The notes: generated by a model not told the origin, from the sequence alone. A stretch of DNA of 64,000 bases from Tridacna crocea (GCA_943736015.1 OX031068.1:25800296-25864295); one strand, 5' to 3'; shown: positions 1-11,363, numbered from the stretch's first letter. Numbers and translations are program-made.

Positions 1-213
1 AAAGGAATTATCATAATCGCCTTTATTTAGTGCTGGGTGTATTGGAAAATATCTGAAGACCAATTTTCTGAGTATTTATCTTGCGGATTTACACGCCCTT
101 GGTAACAAAGTTATAAACACAAAAAATAAACAAAGCTGACAGTGAACGTTGCTAGGTACGTTATGACAGTTATGAAGAGTAAATAAGTTAGCCGCGCTCT
201 ATGAAAACGGGAT
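1..213. other. intergenic, nothing recognised
   Basis: No gene, RNA or repeat boundary recognised before the first MITE copy. Confidence 0.4.
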
Positions 214-441
214 TTAACCCATTACCACACAATCCCTACTTTTGACGCCCCTGAGAAAGAAGCCTTTGGAAAACATTGTGGGAAAAGGAGAAAATGCTGG
301 TAACCAGCATTTTCTCCTTTTCCCACAATGTTTTCTACCCTTTACAAAACAAATTTCAAATTTTCAGCCGCTTTTATTTTGACGTCTGCAAATGCTTCGA
401 TTTGGACAAACCTAATATTTTGTCCTTTGGTAAAGGGTTAA
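214..441 (+). mobile_element. TTAA hairpin MITE, subfamily A
   Basis: This copy shows the family layout. TTAA, then CCCATTACCACACAATCCC, then a central palindrome (arm GAGAAAATGCTGG around GGTAACC), then the block GTCTGCAAATGC, and an inverted end TTTGGTAAAGGGTTAA. It has no coding capacity. TTAA duplication with CCC-starting ends suggests mobilisation by a piggyBac-type transposase; this is inference. Confidence 0.88.
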
Positions 442-484
442 TGCATCTGCGAAAAGTTTCGACCCAGGTCAGTCAGTAAATTCT

Positions 485-623
485 GCAGCATTTTCTCTTT
501 TTCCCACAATGTTTTCTACCCTTTCCAACACAAATTTCAATTTTTGAGTTGCATTAATTTTGTTGTCTGCAAATGCTTCCTATTCTGGCTAATCTTAAAT
601 AATGTCGTTTGGTAAAGAGTTTA
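485..623 (+). mobile_element. TTAA hairpin MITE, right half only
   Basis: Starts inside the hairpin at CAGCATTTTCTC and runs to GGTAAAGAGTTTAA; the left half is missing. Confidence 0.75.
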
Positions 624-840
624 ACAGAAGTTCACCAAGTTCTGGATTCGAGCAAGCTATCGCTTGTCAAATTCTGTATACAAGCGACTGCACTACCGAA
701 GTTAAGCGAGGAGGGTAACAGGGACGAAAGCATCAAGTTACCGTACTGCAGTGACTACAGGCGACACCAACATTTATTCACGTTTTCTGTCGCCATATAA
801 ACCGAACCCCCAAATAGTTATTTTTATACCCAAATGGATT

Positions 841-1076
841 TATGTCCTTTACCATTTGCAAACCCGTGTATTTGACACACCTGAATAGGAAGCCTCTAAA
901 AACATTGAGGGAAAAGGCGAAAATGCTGGTAACCAGCATTTTCTCCTTTTCCCTCATTGTTTTCAATCCTACCAAAGACAAATTACAATAATTAAGCCAC
1001 ATACATATTTGTCGTCTGCAAATGGGGATATTTATGGACCGCTGACTAATTTTTTCACGTCTGGTAAAGAGATAGT
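841..1076 (+). mobile_element. TTAA hairpin MITE, diverged
   Basis: Hairpin arms AAAATGCTGG/CCAGCATTTT and the GTCGTCTGCAAATG block are present; ends are worn. Confidence 0.7.
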
Positions 1077-2780
1077 GAATGTATCAGGTAAGTCGATAGT
1101 TTTGCAGACGAAAATTTTTGTTTTAAGTTTTACATTGTCGACACTTATGCAGATATTGTTGTAAAATGAGAGATGTCCCATAATCTCATAAGAGGCAATT
1201 CCTTCTTTTGCCATGACGTTATCACATGTGTATTTGTGGATAAAGTCTTCATTTATGCTGTTACAAGGATCTTTCTAGTGTCGCTAGCAGATTTGTTTTG
1301 GAAAGTAAAATGTTTTCCAAAAGTGGTGATCGTATACACACGATGCCCGCGAAAACGGAACTTAAAATCAATGAAACACGGAACTACTTTTTTATTGGCT
1401 ATACACAGACGCGTCTGCTTGTTAAAATATCGTTTCCAAGGGCAACAGGAATAAAACCGTGCAAACCAAATCGACTTTTCTTGTTACTGAGAAATCAATC
1501 GATCCCACAGCTATATTTCTGTACCTTTAGCCAAACAGTTACAAGATTGCAGTTTTCCTTTGACAATTCTGGTATTCATCGAGTATCTTCGTCGACGGCT
1601 TACTTTTACTAAAGAGAAAGCCACATTTTAAATAGTATCGCAAAATTGCTCGTAACGAAAAATCTCACGGAACGAATATAGTTCGATTTTTTTAAATAAA
1701 AATTTAGAGTATAATGTGGAAAAGGGAACACGTGTTTGAAATATGTCGACATAGAAATAGTCACACACTCTGGTAGCCGATTGTGGCTTTTTTGAGACAT
1801 GTCACAATTTGTATTTATTTATTTATTTATTTATTTGTAGGTTTATGTAAGAAATATTGCTCGCCTTTTAAAGGATCTTATAATCTGTGCACTACTGTGC
1901 TAAAGTGTCTTATCTGTATCCAAATTTGATTACCTATTCGTATTTTACAAGGAATTTTCGAAGTCGTCCGTGGCAGTTTGTTGAAAGAGGTAATGAGGTA
2001 AACGTTTTTGTATCCGATCACTGGAGGGGATAAAAGTAGTCCCTTTCGCCACATGAAAATGTTGAACAAAAGAAACCCGAACAAATATGAACATAATGAG
2101 GCTACGCATAACTTTGGTCGCAAATCCTTTCTTTTTCTCAGGGTTCGGAACGCAATGGGTTTAGTCGTTAACAAATCAAGTTTTAGATCGTTATCGATTT
2201 CGAATTTAAAAAAGAAAAGTAGTTCCGGCACTCCCGTAACAATTTTCAATGAATTGCCTCATTTTGATATGACCCAGATGACAGGTAAAACCTCTCCTCA
2301 TTAAGTGGCTGTATAACAAGATAAAGCATTAACCATGCAACTATACACAGTGTTTAGTGCAGTTAATATAGTTTAGCGTCAAGCCAGTTACCTGACCCGG
2401 TTACAAAGGATATTAGATTTGTTTGGTGAAGTGTACATGTAGGTCAAAATTTGAATTAACGGGCGCGAACAGGAAGATAACCATTGGGCTTCATTTTCCC
2501 AAATTTTAGCCTTATAGATTTTTCCGAAAGTGTAGAATGAAGGATAAAACTTTAGTTTTTACAGAAAGAGTATCTTTTTTCAAATCAGATATTACCTGCC
2601 CTACTTTTTGATATTAAATACGGATATGTAGGCATGCGAACAAAGTGTTCACACAGTTTATAAACGCGTAAAATAGTCTTTTACTTTTCAATTGGCAAAA
2701 AATATTCACAGATCATGAAACCTAGGATAATATTATGGTGTCATTCGTATGTTATATCTCGTAAAATAACTAACAGCAAA
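1077..2780. other. intergenic, nothing recognised but a TTTA microsatellite
   Basis: A short TTTA tract lies at about 1811-1838. The open stretches near 1300-1600 and 1880-2300 lack codon bias or any recognisable motif. I see no gene here. Confidence 0.4.
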
Positions 2781-2970
2781 TTAAGTTTTTACCAGACAAC
2801 AAAATTTTGTAATTGACCAAATTGAAAGCATTTGCAGACGACAAAATACATATAGCTTAAAAACGATATACGTTGTAGATGAAGTAGGAAAATATTGTGG
2901 GAAAAGGAGAAGATGCTGGTTACCAGCATTTTCTCCTTTTCTCACAATGTTTTCTAAAGGCTACTTTGTT
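2781..2970 (-). mobile_element. TTAA hairpin MITE, diverged
   Basis: Carries CATTTGCAGACGAC first, then the hairpin; distal end lost. Confidence 0.7.
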
Positions 2971-3198
2971 TTGCTTATTAAATAAAGGTTTAAAAAAAAA
3001 TAATATAAAACTATTTTAAGAAGAAATTGTGATGCACGATTACTGCGCAGGTGAATCTCACCAACAGTGTTCTCCATTTTTTCTCCAGGTTGATATCGAA
3101 ACATGTGCATGAACATCTTCAGTGTTTTAGACGGAAAGACTAAAAACCCTATCATATGGTCATTTTCTTTTACTAAAAGATGGGGGAGAGCTGCATTT

Positions 3199-3260
3199 AC
3201 AGTATTAGACAGACTAGATAGATTAAGATCAGACTGCACAGAACATGCAGTCTGGATCGG
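3199..3260. repeat. 65-bp hairpin repeat (GATCAGACTGCAC arm), worn copy
   Basis: Arms AAGATCAGACTGCAC and GTGCAGTCTGATCTT pair around GAAC. Here the outer parts are diverged. Confidence 0.6.
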
Positions 3261-3377
3261 TATTCACCAACCATTCTTTGTCTTAATCTTCAAGATCTTC
3301 TGACTGTGAAAGTAACAGTACCTCTGATTGGCTAAACCAAATGGTTAAGCCAATCAGAAGTTCTGTTACTTTCACAT
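3260..3377. mobile_element. CACCAACCATTC-ended foldback element, partial
   Basis: Begins TATTCACCAACCATTCTT. An inner inverted repeat GTGAAAGTAACAG/CTGTTACTTTCAC (3306-3377) encloses GATTGGCT-AGCCAATC arms. The matching outer right end is missing. Confidence 0.65.
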
Positions 3378-4007
3378 TGACAAAATTCTGATGTTTAATC
3401 TACATTGTCCGATAAAAAAAATATCTTTTTAAAGAAAGAAAAAAGTTTGAAATAGGTATAGCAATATTTGGATAATTTTTTACCATCGACTTTAGAGTTT
3501 CGTTTCGCTTATTTATTTAATAGGTTAAGGATTAATAGATCTATATCGTATTAATCTTTCTTTTTTAACATTCAAAGCGTGGAACCCAAACACCACATAA
3601 ACGGTGCATACAATACTCTCTATTGTCTTATAGTTATCTGTGATAGACGTGTATTGAGGATGACCACTGATTAAAGATCGATAACGTCATGTGATTAGAA
3701 TGTTGTATTCATGTTGGCCAATAGAACGTTTAGCATTGCAAGATATTTGAGACAATAAGCTTAATAAATGATTAACTAAGATCTTGATGCGAGACAAGCG
3801 TAGCTTTACTTTGCATCAGATAACATATTTAAAGCAAGATCAGACTACAGAAGGACCCGTGTGATCTAGAATCTACACTGTAGTACACAGTTGCATTCAT
3901 TTTTAACGACTAAGCATATCTTTCTTATTTGACATTTTGACAATTAATGATAAAAAGAAATTTAAAGGACAACAATTTATTTCGTCAACTGAAATACCGA
4001 ATGTCAC

Positions 4008-4236
4008 TTAACCAATTACCACACAATCCCTACTTTTGACGCCCCTGAGAAAGAAGCCTTTAGAAAACATTGTGGGAAAAGGAGAAAATGCTGGTAACCA
4101 GCATTTTCTCCTTTTCCCACAATGTTTTCTACCCTTCCCAAAACAAATTTCAAATTTTCAGTCACTTTTATTTTGTCGTCTGCAAATGCTTTCGATTTGA
4201 ACCAGTCTAAAATATTGTCGTTTGGTAATGGGTTAA
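4008..4236 (+). mobile_element. TTAA hairpin MITE, subfamily A, whole
   Basis: TTAA at both ends (4008-4011 and 4233-4236), 229 bp, perfect central palindrome. Confidence 0.88.
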
Positions 4237-4334
4237 AAACAAAATTTAACGCCTTCCAACACTGACTAATCCTCTAAAACTCTTTTCAAAACTTATGTTG
4301 TTAAAAACTTGAAAGATAAACTATACAGCCTTTT

Positions 4335-4403
4335 GAGGACATGGTAGATTCACGATCAGACTGCACGGAACGCGCAGTCTGATCTCGGATCTACAGTGTC
4401 CGT
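4335..4403. repeat. 65-bp hairpin repeat (GATCAGACTGCAC arm)
   Basis: GATCAGACTGCAC/G-GCAGTCTGATC arms with the flanking GTAGAT/ATCTAC pair. Confidence 0.8.
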
Positions 4404-4767
4404 CAATTTGCAGAATTATCTGTCAGAAATACCGTCTACTTTGCAGCGTTTGTGTCTTCTTTACCGAAGTAAAAATGCCTGTTTCCAAAATTTACGATAT
4501 CCATGCTATACAATCTTCCCAAGGCTCCTGTAGGAGGCATCATATGAGAACGTAGTCAATAAAAGCAGAGGCTGCTTATCATAGAAACCATGCTCGTAAG
4601 GAGCAATTTCTTCGGTTGCCACAATTATTTTCAAGAGTGATCAGCTGAAAAATCGGCAGGTGGTTTTTCCCAAATACAATGTATCAATTTCAGTGGAGAG
4701 CGAAATAACACCTGTGATCCTTCACGAGAACATATACACATTAGAAATTTTGCAAATCTACATATCT

Positions 4768-4940
4768 GACGGTCCAACTCTTACGACCCTGAGCAAAAAG
4801 GCTTTTGAACATAATGTAAAAAATGAAGAAATGTTTATTTCAAGCAAGTTCTTCTTCTCCTTCAGTTTTTCTGCCTTTCTAAAGCCAAGTCCAATTATGT
4901 GAATCACATTTCACTTCACTGCAGATGCTTTCAACATGAT
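4768..4940 (+). mobile_element. very old TTAA hairpin MITE remnant in tubulin intron 1
   Basis: Recognisable only by GACCCTGAG, a worn hairpin and CTGCAGATGCTTTCAA. Confidence 0.4.
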
Positions 4941-5007
4941 CGAGTCTTAAAGTTTTGGCGTCTGCTCGTGAAAAGAAAGATAATATATAGACAAAAAAGA
5001 AACTTAC

Positions 5008-5064
5008 TTTGGCACCAATCTGGTTACCGCACTGACCAGCCTGAATGTGGACGATTTCACGCAT
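5008..5064 (-). CDS. beta-tubulin, first coding exon (rest of gene not in view)
   Basis: The minus-strand reading is MREIVHIQAGQCGNQIGAK, the invariant beta-tubulin N-terminus. It includes the MREI start tetrapeptide, which is the beta-tubulin mRNA autoregulation signal, and the QAGQCGNQ loop that contacts GTP. Codon 19 is followed directly by a good donor, GTAAGT (5007-5002). Animal beta-tubulin genes commonly carry an intron at this position. The ATG has A at -3. The protein would form the alpha/beta tubulin dimer of microtubules. No later exon is recognisable between 1 and 5007; in particular the long last exon is absent. The gene therefore runs off the left edge, or this is a retained 5' fragment. 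The isotype cannot be told from 19 residues. Confidence 0.9.
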
Positions 5065-5225
5065 TTTGTTTCTTTTTATGTGTTATAACGTAGTGACAGC
5101 GTCGAGTTCTGTATTCCTTGCCGAGTGAAGCTTCAGCGTCGCGCATCCAGTATTTATACGCCAAGCCGATTTACATCGTGTGTATCGCTCCGCGATTTCA
5201 AATAATGACGCCCGCTGATTGGCTA
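5065..5225 (-). promoter_or_regulatory. beta-tubulin promoter and 5' UTR
   Basis: Read on the minus strand, a CCAAT box (5222-5218) is followed by a TATAAATA box (5158-5151). Transcription would then start near 5125, giving a 5' UTR of about 60 bases before the ATG at 5064. The stretch is visibly more GC-rich and free of repeats, unlike its surroundings. A CRE-like TGACGC core lies near 5207-5212. The layout is that of a strong polymerase II core promoter; the start site itself is inferred from TATA spacing. Confidence 0.7.
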
Positions 5226-6381
5226 GTTGGAATTTAACATTCAAACGGACAAGGATAATTTGTTTGTTGCTATAATGTTAAATTTGACGGTTGGAGGGAA
5301 ACTCCCTGACCGATGGGGTTTATTTGTACAGTTTCTATGTGATCGAGTTCAAACCTGCTGTTTTGGCCAAATCCGTATTTTAATGGGTATATCTAAATGT
5401 TGAAGGTTATAAGAGTTGAACTATTTCATATTGCCCTGTTTTTATTACAGATTTATGGTGACAATAAAGACATAAAGAAGAAGGTTTATATCTATTTATT
5501 TTAGACTACCTCTGTATGTTAAACTATTTCCACACCTTTGTTGAAAGGTATGTGATAAGCAATGGAATTTAGAAATCTGCTTTTTTTCTCCAAACGTCAA
5601 TGAAAAAAATCCAAAAAATGATCATTATCATACAAGAAAAAGACTTTCTGAAAACTTGATACTTGTAACTAACAATTTAACGACATTTTTCAACAATGGT
5701 TTTACCCCGTCAGATAATACCCGCTGCTTCGAACCAGGAACTAAGAGGTCGGAAACGGAGCAATAGTTTGTTGCAGGTCACCGCTCCTTTTTCTACAAAG
5801 ATTTTCGCATCATGAAACATGTTTCTTTCTCTGAAAAATTTCACCCTTTGTCATTGTTAAGCCTATTATAACCTTTATTCCATTGAGAATAAATTTGCAT
5901 GGTAATTGCTAAGGGAATCATATCTGGAAACGGAACTGCGGAGGACGATTTTGGAAAACAGAAAATAAAACAATCCATGTGAAGAACAGACGATAAAACT
6001 GAATTCAGGTACATATGAGTCCATTTAAAATCATTGAAATGGAAGGAGAAGATAGTTGTTATGAGCAAATTTCAGCATTTTCCAAAATGTTTTTGAGGTA
6101 GTACTATGTACGACTATGATAACTACTAATATCTTTTACAAAGACCTTTTGTAAAACAGGATTGGTCTATATATATATCAAAATTGCAGAATAATTGCCT
6201 CAAAGTTGACAAAAAATCAAATATTGGATTTTTGAAATATGCGAATAAACATCGCTGTAAATGGAAATTTAATATCCCAAACCCGTTCGATTTTACAGAG
6301 CAAACAATTCACAATCCGCAAGATCAATATAATTGAATAATTGAACCCTTATGCTGCGAAGAGCGATTCAAGGACCTTTGG

Positions 6382-6447
6382 AGGACAGTGTAGATCAAGA
6401 TCAGACTGCACAGAAAGTGCAGTCTGATCTTGGAACTACACTGTCCG
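6382..6447. repeat. 65-bp hairpin repeat (GATCAGACTGCAC arm)
   Basis: GGACAGTGTAGATC and its complement GAACTACACTGTCC enclose the near-perfect hairpin. Confidence 0.85.
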
Positions 6448-6546
6448 ATAAAGAGATATTTTTTTCCCGCTAAAACTAACTTTGCATTAGCAACATTTGT
6501 TTTTTTTTCTGTTGGCTTGAAAGTTTTATTTCTCTCATTTCCCAAG

Positions 6547-6775
6547 TTAACCCATTACCAGAAGACAAAATGTTACCCTTGTCCAAATTGAAAGCATTTG
6601 CAGACAACAATTTCTATGCAGCCCGAATGGTGCAAATTGTCTTTGATCAAGTAGAAAACATTGTAGGAAAAGGAGAAAATGCTGGTAACCAGCATTTTCT
6701 CCTTTTCCCACTATGTTTTCGAAAAGATTCTTCTCCTGGAGCTTCAAAAGTCGGCATTGTGTGTTAAAGGGTTAA
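6547..6775 (-). mobile_element. TTAA hairpin MITE, whole
   Basis: TTAA at 6547-6550 and 6772-6775; core arms perfect. Confidence 0.85.
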
Positions 6776-7008
6776 GGGTTAAGTTATTACCAGACGACAA
6801 TTTTTCAATTTTTGTGACACGTTTGAATTAGAATTTGCAGACGAGAAACTGAATGAGGCTCAAGAGACAGTATTTGTTCTGAAAGGGTAGAAAACATTGT
6901 ACGAAAAGAAGAAACATCTAGTGAACAGTATAATGTCATTTTCCCAGATGCTTTCAAAGATTACCACATCAGGATCGTTAAAAATGACATCGTCTGGCAA
7001 AGTGTTAA
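6776..7008 (-). mobile_element. TTAA hairpin MITE, decayed
   Basis: Ends AAGTTATTACCAGACGAC and GTCTGGCAAAGTGTTAA survive; hairpin core is broken up. Confidence 0.6.
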
Positions 7009-7015
7009 TTCTTTA

Positions 7016-7244
7016 TTAACCCATTACCACACAATCCCTACTTTTGACACCCCTAAGAAAGAAGCCTTTTGAAAACACTATGGGAAAAGGAGAAAATGCT
7101 GGTAACCAGCATTTTCTCCTTTTCCCACCGTGTTTTCTACCCTTCCCAGAACAATTTTCTATTTTTCAGTCACCTTTACTTTGTCGTCTGCAAATGCTTT
7201 CAATTTGGACCAGTCTAAAATTTTCTTGTGTGGTAAAGAGTTAA
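7016..7244 (+). mobile_element. TTAA hairpin MITE, subfamily A, whole
   Basis: 229 bp between TTAA copies. Confidence 0.88.
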
Positions 7245-7257
7245 ACGATAAATTTTT

Positions 7258-7457
7258 AGACCAGTCAAAATTGAAAGTATTTGCAGACGACAAAATAGAT
7301 ATGACTTTAAAGTTGAAATCTGTTATTGGAAGGGTATAGGAAACATTGTGGGAATAGGAGAAAATGATGGTTAACAGATTTTCTACTTTTTCCACAATGT
7401 TTCGAAAGCTGTCATTGTTAGGGTCGTTAAAACTTGGGACTGTGTGGTAAAGGGTGC
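7258..7457 (-). mobile_element. TTAA hairpin MITE, left end lost
   Basis: Has GTATTTGCAGACGACAAAAT, a damaged hairpin and GTGTGGTAAAGGG. Confidence 0.7.
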
Positions 7458-7559
7458 AAATTTGAGGTGTTAGAACAAGTTCGAACATTGTACTGGAAAA
7501 TGGATTCTTTGTTTAAATTTGGCACAGCTCTATCCTTCAACATACGAAAAAAATAGTGG

Positions 7560-7727
7560 GGCTGGCCCAAATTGGGAGCATTTGCAGATAACATAAAATA
7601 TTAACTTGTACCAGAAAGAGAGGAAATATTGTGGGAAAAGAATGTCACCAGTATTTTCACCATTTCCAACGATGTTTTCAATAGCCTTTTTCCCAAGGGT
7701 CGTTAAACACGGGATTTTTAGGTAAGG
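7560..7727 (-). mobile_element. TTAA hairpin MITE, decayed
   Basis: GCATTTGCAGATAAC and ATTGTGGGAAAAG remain. Confidence 0.6.
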
Positions 7728-7887
7728 ATGTGTTTTTTGCAGGTAGTCTCGAACGAAGATTGGCCTGCAATTAGGCAAATACGTGTTATTTAGTCTTGAT
7801 TTATGCTTCCAGCCATTAGTGGAATTGTTTTCTATGATAATTATGATATTGATAAACTGAACAAAATTAGTTTTCTTGTATAAGCCA

Positions 7888-8800
7888 GGAGGGTGAAGAA
7901 AAGGAGCAGAAAAAGGCATGGAGGAGGCACGGTGGGAAGTAGGAGGTAAAAAAAGGAGGAAAAACTGTAGGAGGAGGAGGAGGAGGAGGAGGAGGGGAAG
8001 GAGGAAGAGGAGGAGGATGGGAAGGAGGAGGAGGAGGGGAAGAGGAGGAACGGTTGGAGGTAGAAGGAATGAAGGAAGAGGAGGTTAAGAAGGAGGGAGA
8101 GTAGAAAAGGGAACAGTGGGAGGGAGGAACAATGGAAGTGGAAAAACGGTGGGAGGTAGGGAGAATGGAGGAAGAGGAACGTTGGGCAGTGGTAGGGTGA
8201 AAAAAATGGACGTGGAACTGTGGGACATAGGAAAAATGGAGGAGGAAAGGTTAAAGAACGGTTGGATGTAGAGATAGGCGAAAGAACGGAGGGAGGAAAG
8301 ATGTAGGAGGTAGGAGAGGGATAAGAAGAAGAAGAAGAAGAAGAAGAAAAAGAAGAAGGAGAATGAGGAGGAGACGAATGAGGGAGGAGGGAGGAGGGGG
8401 AGGAGGAGGGGGAACGGTACGAAATAGAAGGAATGGAAGAGGAGGTGGTGGAGGTGGAGGAGGAGGGGGAGGAGGAAAGGGAACTGTCAGGGGAGGTAGG
8501 AAGAATGGTGGAGGAAAAACGGATGGAGGTAGGAGGAATGGAGGAGAAGGAACGTTGGGCAGTAGTAGGGTGAGAAAAAAAGGACGCGGAACTGTGGCAG
8601 GTAGGAGAAATGGAGGAGGAAAGGTGAAGGAACGGTGAGAGGTGGCGGTAGGCGGAGGAATGGATGGAGGTTAGAGGTAGGAGGCGCAGGAACGGTTGGA
8701 GGTTGTAGGAGGAGGAGGGAGGAAAAAAGAAGAGGAGGAGAATGAAAAGAATGAAGAGGAGAAGGTGGTGGAGGAGGAAGAGAAGGAAGTGGAGGCAGTT
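7888..8800. repeat. purine-rich (GGA/GAA) tract with minisatellite structure
   Basis: About 900 bases with almost only A and G on the plus strand, mostly GGA and GAA triplets. Within it a roughly 110-base block containing GGAACGTTGGGCAGT occurs twice (about 8165-8275 and 8532-8640). The long minus-strand reading through it is Ser/Pro low-complexity and is not a gene. Confidence 0.85.
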
Positions 8801-8973
8801 GTCACTACTTATTAGGATCAACTGCCAACATCCTTGGCGTTTTATAACCGAATATGGAAGACACAGAGTGAAGTTTAGCAAATTCTTGTTACTGTACAAT
8901 ATCATCATTTTCTATTCAAATACAGGGCCATGAACAAACTTGTGTATGACTGGAAATTGGTTAAGCGCGTATA

Positions 8974-9222
8974 TTAACCCATTACCACACAATCCCTACT
9001 TTTGACGCCCCTGATGAAGAAGCCTTTTGAAAACACTGTGGGAAAAGGAGAAAATGCTGGTAACCAGGAGAAAATGCTGGTAACCAGCATTTTCTCCTTT
9101 TCCCACAGTGTTTTCTACCCTTCCCAGAACAAATTTCAATTTTTCAGTCACCTTTATTTTGTCGTCTGCAAATTCTTTCAATTTGGACCAGTCTAAAATT
9201 TTCTCGTGTGGTAATGAGTTAA
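8974..9222 (+). mobile_element. TTAA hairpin MITE with duplicated hairpin arm
   Basis: Whole copy, TTAA at both ends, but the left arm GGAGAAAATGCTGGTAACCA is present twice in tandem, making it about 20 bp longer than its relatives. Confidence 0.88.
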
Positions 9223-9355
9223 GATAAGAATTCGGTTCGAGCACACAGGGGTCAAATACTTTATGATAGGGTTACCCGGGGTTATTCATCAAAATAATCT
9301 TCTACCCTTACCTCTTGTAAAAATCATCCCTCAAAACGGTTAGCGTGCCTCTGGC

Positions 9356-9420
9356 GGACAGTGTAGATCTAAGATCAGACTGCACAGAACGTGCAATCTG
9401 ATCTCGGATCTACATCGTCC
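9356..9420. repeat. 65-bp hairpin repeat (GATCAGACTGCAC arm)
   Basis: Full length, from GGACAGTGTAGATC to GATCTACATCGTCC. Confidence 0.85.
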
Positions 9421-9514
9421 GATATAGCGAATATTTTCGACGAAAAGATATTACAATCTCAATGATGGGTATAGTTCCCAGAGGCCAGACGTTTTCACCT
9501 AACTTCACCCCGCA

Positions 9515-9562
9515 ACCTTCCCCCCCCCCCCACCCCCACCCCCCTCACACACACACACTGAC
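9515..9562. repeat. C-rich and CA microsatellite
   Basis: A run of C with scattered A is followed by CACACACACACA. Confidence 0.8.
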
Positions 9563-9831
9563 ACATGCCCATACGGATCATACAGAGAAAAGAAGTTTCA
9601 CAAGGAAAGTACATACACTTTGTGAAAAAAAAGGAGTGTAAATTATTTCAAGATTAAAAGAAAGAAAAAAAAAAAGGGAAACTAAAGTTAATGTGTTTTA
9701 TCTTTTTTTTTATTCCTGAAATGAGACAAAACAAAATTCAACAATTCATTTCACAATGTTGAAATATCACAGTTGTGAAACTGACGATACTTAACCCTTT
9801 GGCAGCTAAGCGCGACTAACTGATCTTTTGC

Positions 9832-9895
9832 GGACAGTGTAGATCAAGATCAGACTGCACAGAACGTGCAGTCTGATCTTGGATCTACACTGTCC
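9832..9895. repeat. 65-bp hairpin repeat (GATCAGACTGCAC arm), best copy
   Basis: Nearly perfect inverted repeat from GGACAGTGTAGATC to GATCTACACTGTCC. Confidence 0.9.
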
Positions 9896-10229
9896 GATAA
9901 GGAGATAAAACACAACTTTGAAATAGTAATATCTGGTTTTTTTTATCGAATTGAAAATTCAATTCTAGTTAATCAGTAGAATAAGGGTTACATTGTGTGA
10001 GGAAGCGTCTTCATATGTTTGCTTTCAAAAACATAGTGGTAAATTTCTCCATTTTCCAAACCGTTACCTTGTTTTATTCTTTAGAGGCGTCACAAAAGCC
10101 CCGAATACGGGACAGGGTTATTTAGATATTGGGTGACTGATTGATTTTGGTATCTAACCAGCAGGAGTCCGTTTATGGTATCTCCTATAAACAATGACAC
10201 ACAAAAAATGGACCATGATCTGTGAAAAG

Positions 10230-10385
10230 GGACCTTGATGCATCTGTAAAAAGTATCGACTCCGGTCAGCCTACATATTCCGGACAAGCTGACCTGGTCG
10301 ATACCTTCTGGTACAGGTCACTTTTCTGCATGTCAAAGAACCAGTGTACCACATGATTCAGACTTTTCCCCCTTTCATTATTTTT
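10230..10385. repeat. long foldback family (AGGTCAGCCT hairpin), partial
   Basis: GATGCATCTGTAAAAAGTAT, then worn hairpin arms, then the tail GTCAAAGAACCAGTGTACC that recurs in other copies. Confidence 0.65.
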
Positions 10386-10387
10386 TT

Positions 10388-10960
10388 GTAAGGGATGGAT
10401 TTTTTATGGATCAATAATTGTATGATGATGTGCTTGGCAGAATGGATCTATAATGGATCGACCTCATAATTCTGTCGTTCGTTTCATTGTATTTTTTAAA
10501 ACAATCACAGGATTTTATGGATTCATAATTGTACGATGATTTGCTTGGCAGAATGGATCTATAATGGATCAACCTCATAATTCTGTCTTTTGATCAATTA
10601 TTTTTTTGATTGATGATTTGTTTGGCAGAATGGATCTTTAATGGACCAACTTCATAATTCTGTCTTTTGATTAAATATTTTTTGATTGATCATTTGTTTT
10701 GCAGAATGGATCTATAATGGATCAACCTCATAATTCTGTAGTTTGTCTCATTATTCTTTTGTTAAATAATAAATTTTTATTGATCCATAATTGCGTACTG
10801 ATTTGCTTGGAAGAATGGATCTATAATGGATCAACCTAATAATTCTATGGTTTGTTTCATTATTTTTTGTAACTAATGGATTTTTTTATGGATCTATAAT
10901 TGTGTGATGATTTGCTTGGCAGAATGGATCAATAATGGATCACGGAGATGCATTAAACCG
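10388..10960 (+). repeat. tandem repeat, six units of about 77 or 110 bp
   Basis: GAATGGATCTATAATGGATC or a close variant recurs near 10440, 10551, 10629, 10704, 10813 and 10922. The short units lack an internal TATGGATC-ATAATTG block. The same words occur singly at the ends of the long foldback family (about 11176, 27995, 52835). Confidence 0.85.
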
Positions 10961-11215
10961 CCTTTTGCATGTGCTTGGCTCAAGCAGATCCTTTTATAAT
11001 TCGTCTGGCCAAACCGTTTGAGCCATGCTTAATACATCTGCGAAAAGTATCGACCTAGGACAGCCTACGCAGTCCGCGCAGGCTGTCCTGGGCAGAAACT
11101 TTTCGCTATCGATCGGTTTTCTGTATGTTCATAGACCAGTCTACCTCATGACTGTTTAAAAGAAAAGCGGCTATCGTGGATCCATGATTATGTGATAGCT
11201 TGCTTGGTACGATGC
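10961..11215. repeat. long foldback family (AGGACAGCCT hairpin), fuller copy
   Basis: GCTTAATACATCTGCGAAAA, then arms AGGACAGCCTACGCAGT and the complementary GCGCAGGCTGTCCT, then ACTTTTCGCTATCGATCGG and a CCAGTCTACCTCATGACT tail. Confidence 0.75.
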
Positions 11216-11363
11216 ATCAGGGAGAATCATTAAGCCCCTTTTGTCAGAGAATGCCTCGTTTTGTTTAGCAAATTCGAAGTAGTGTTACTTTCAAAATTAG
11301 AAAAAAAAAAATCTTGGGAATATGACTAAGACTGTTCTAAAGAATGATTGGTGATTGTCTCAT

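Noticed and set aside
1173-1612. Overlapping plus-strand open readings of about 100 codons
   Set aside because: No recognisable domain, no splice or promoter context, and Phe/Arg-rich composition typical of AT-rich non-coding DNA.
7841-8908. 355-codon minus-strand open reading
   Set aside because: It is a by-product of the purine-rich tract: almost only Ser, Pro, Phe, Leu in low-complexity runs, with no domain and no codon bias.
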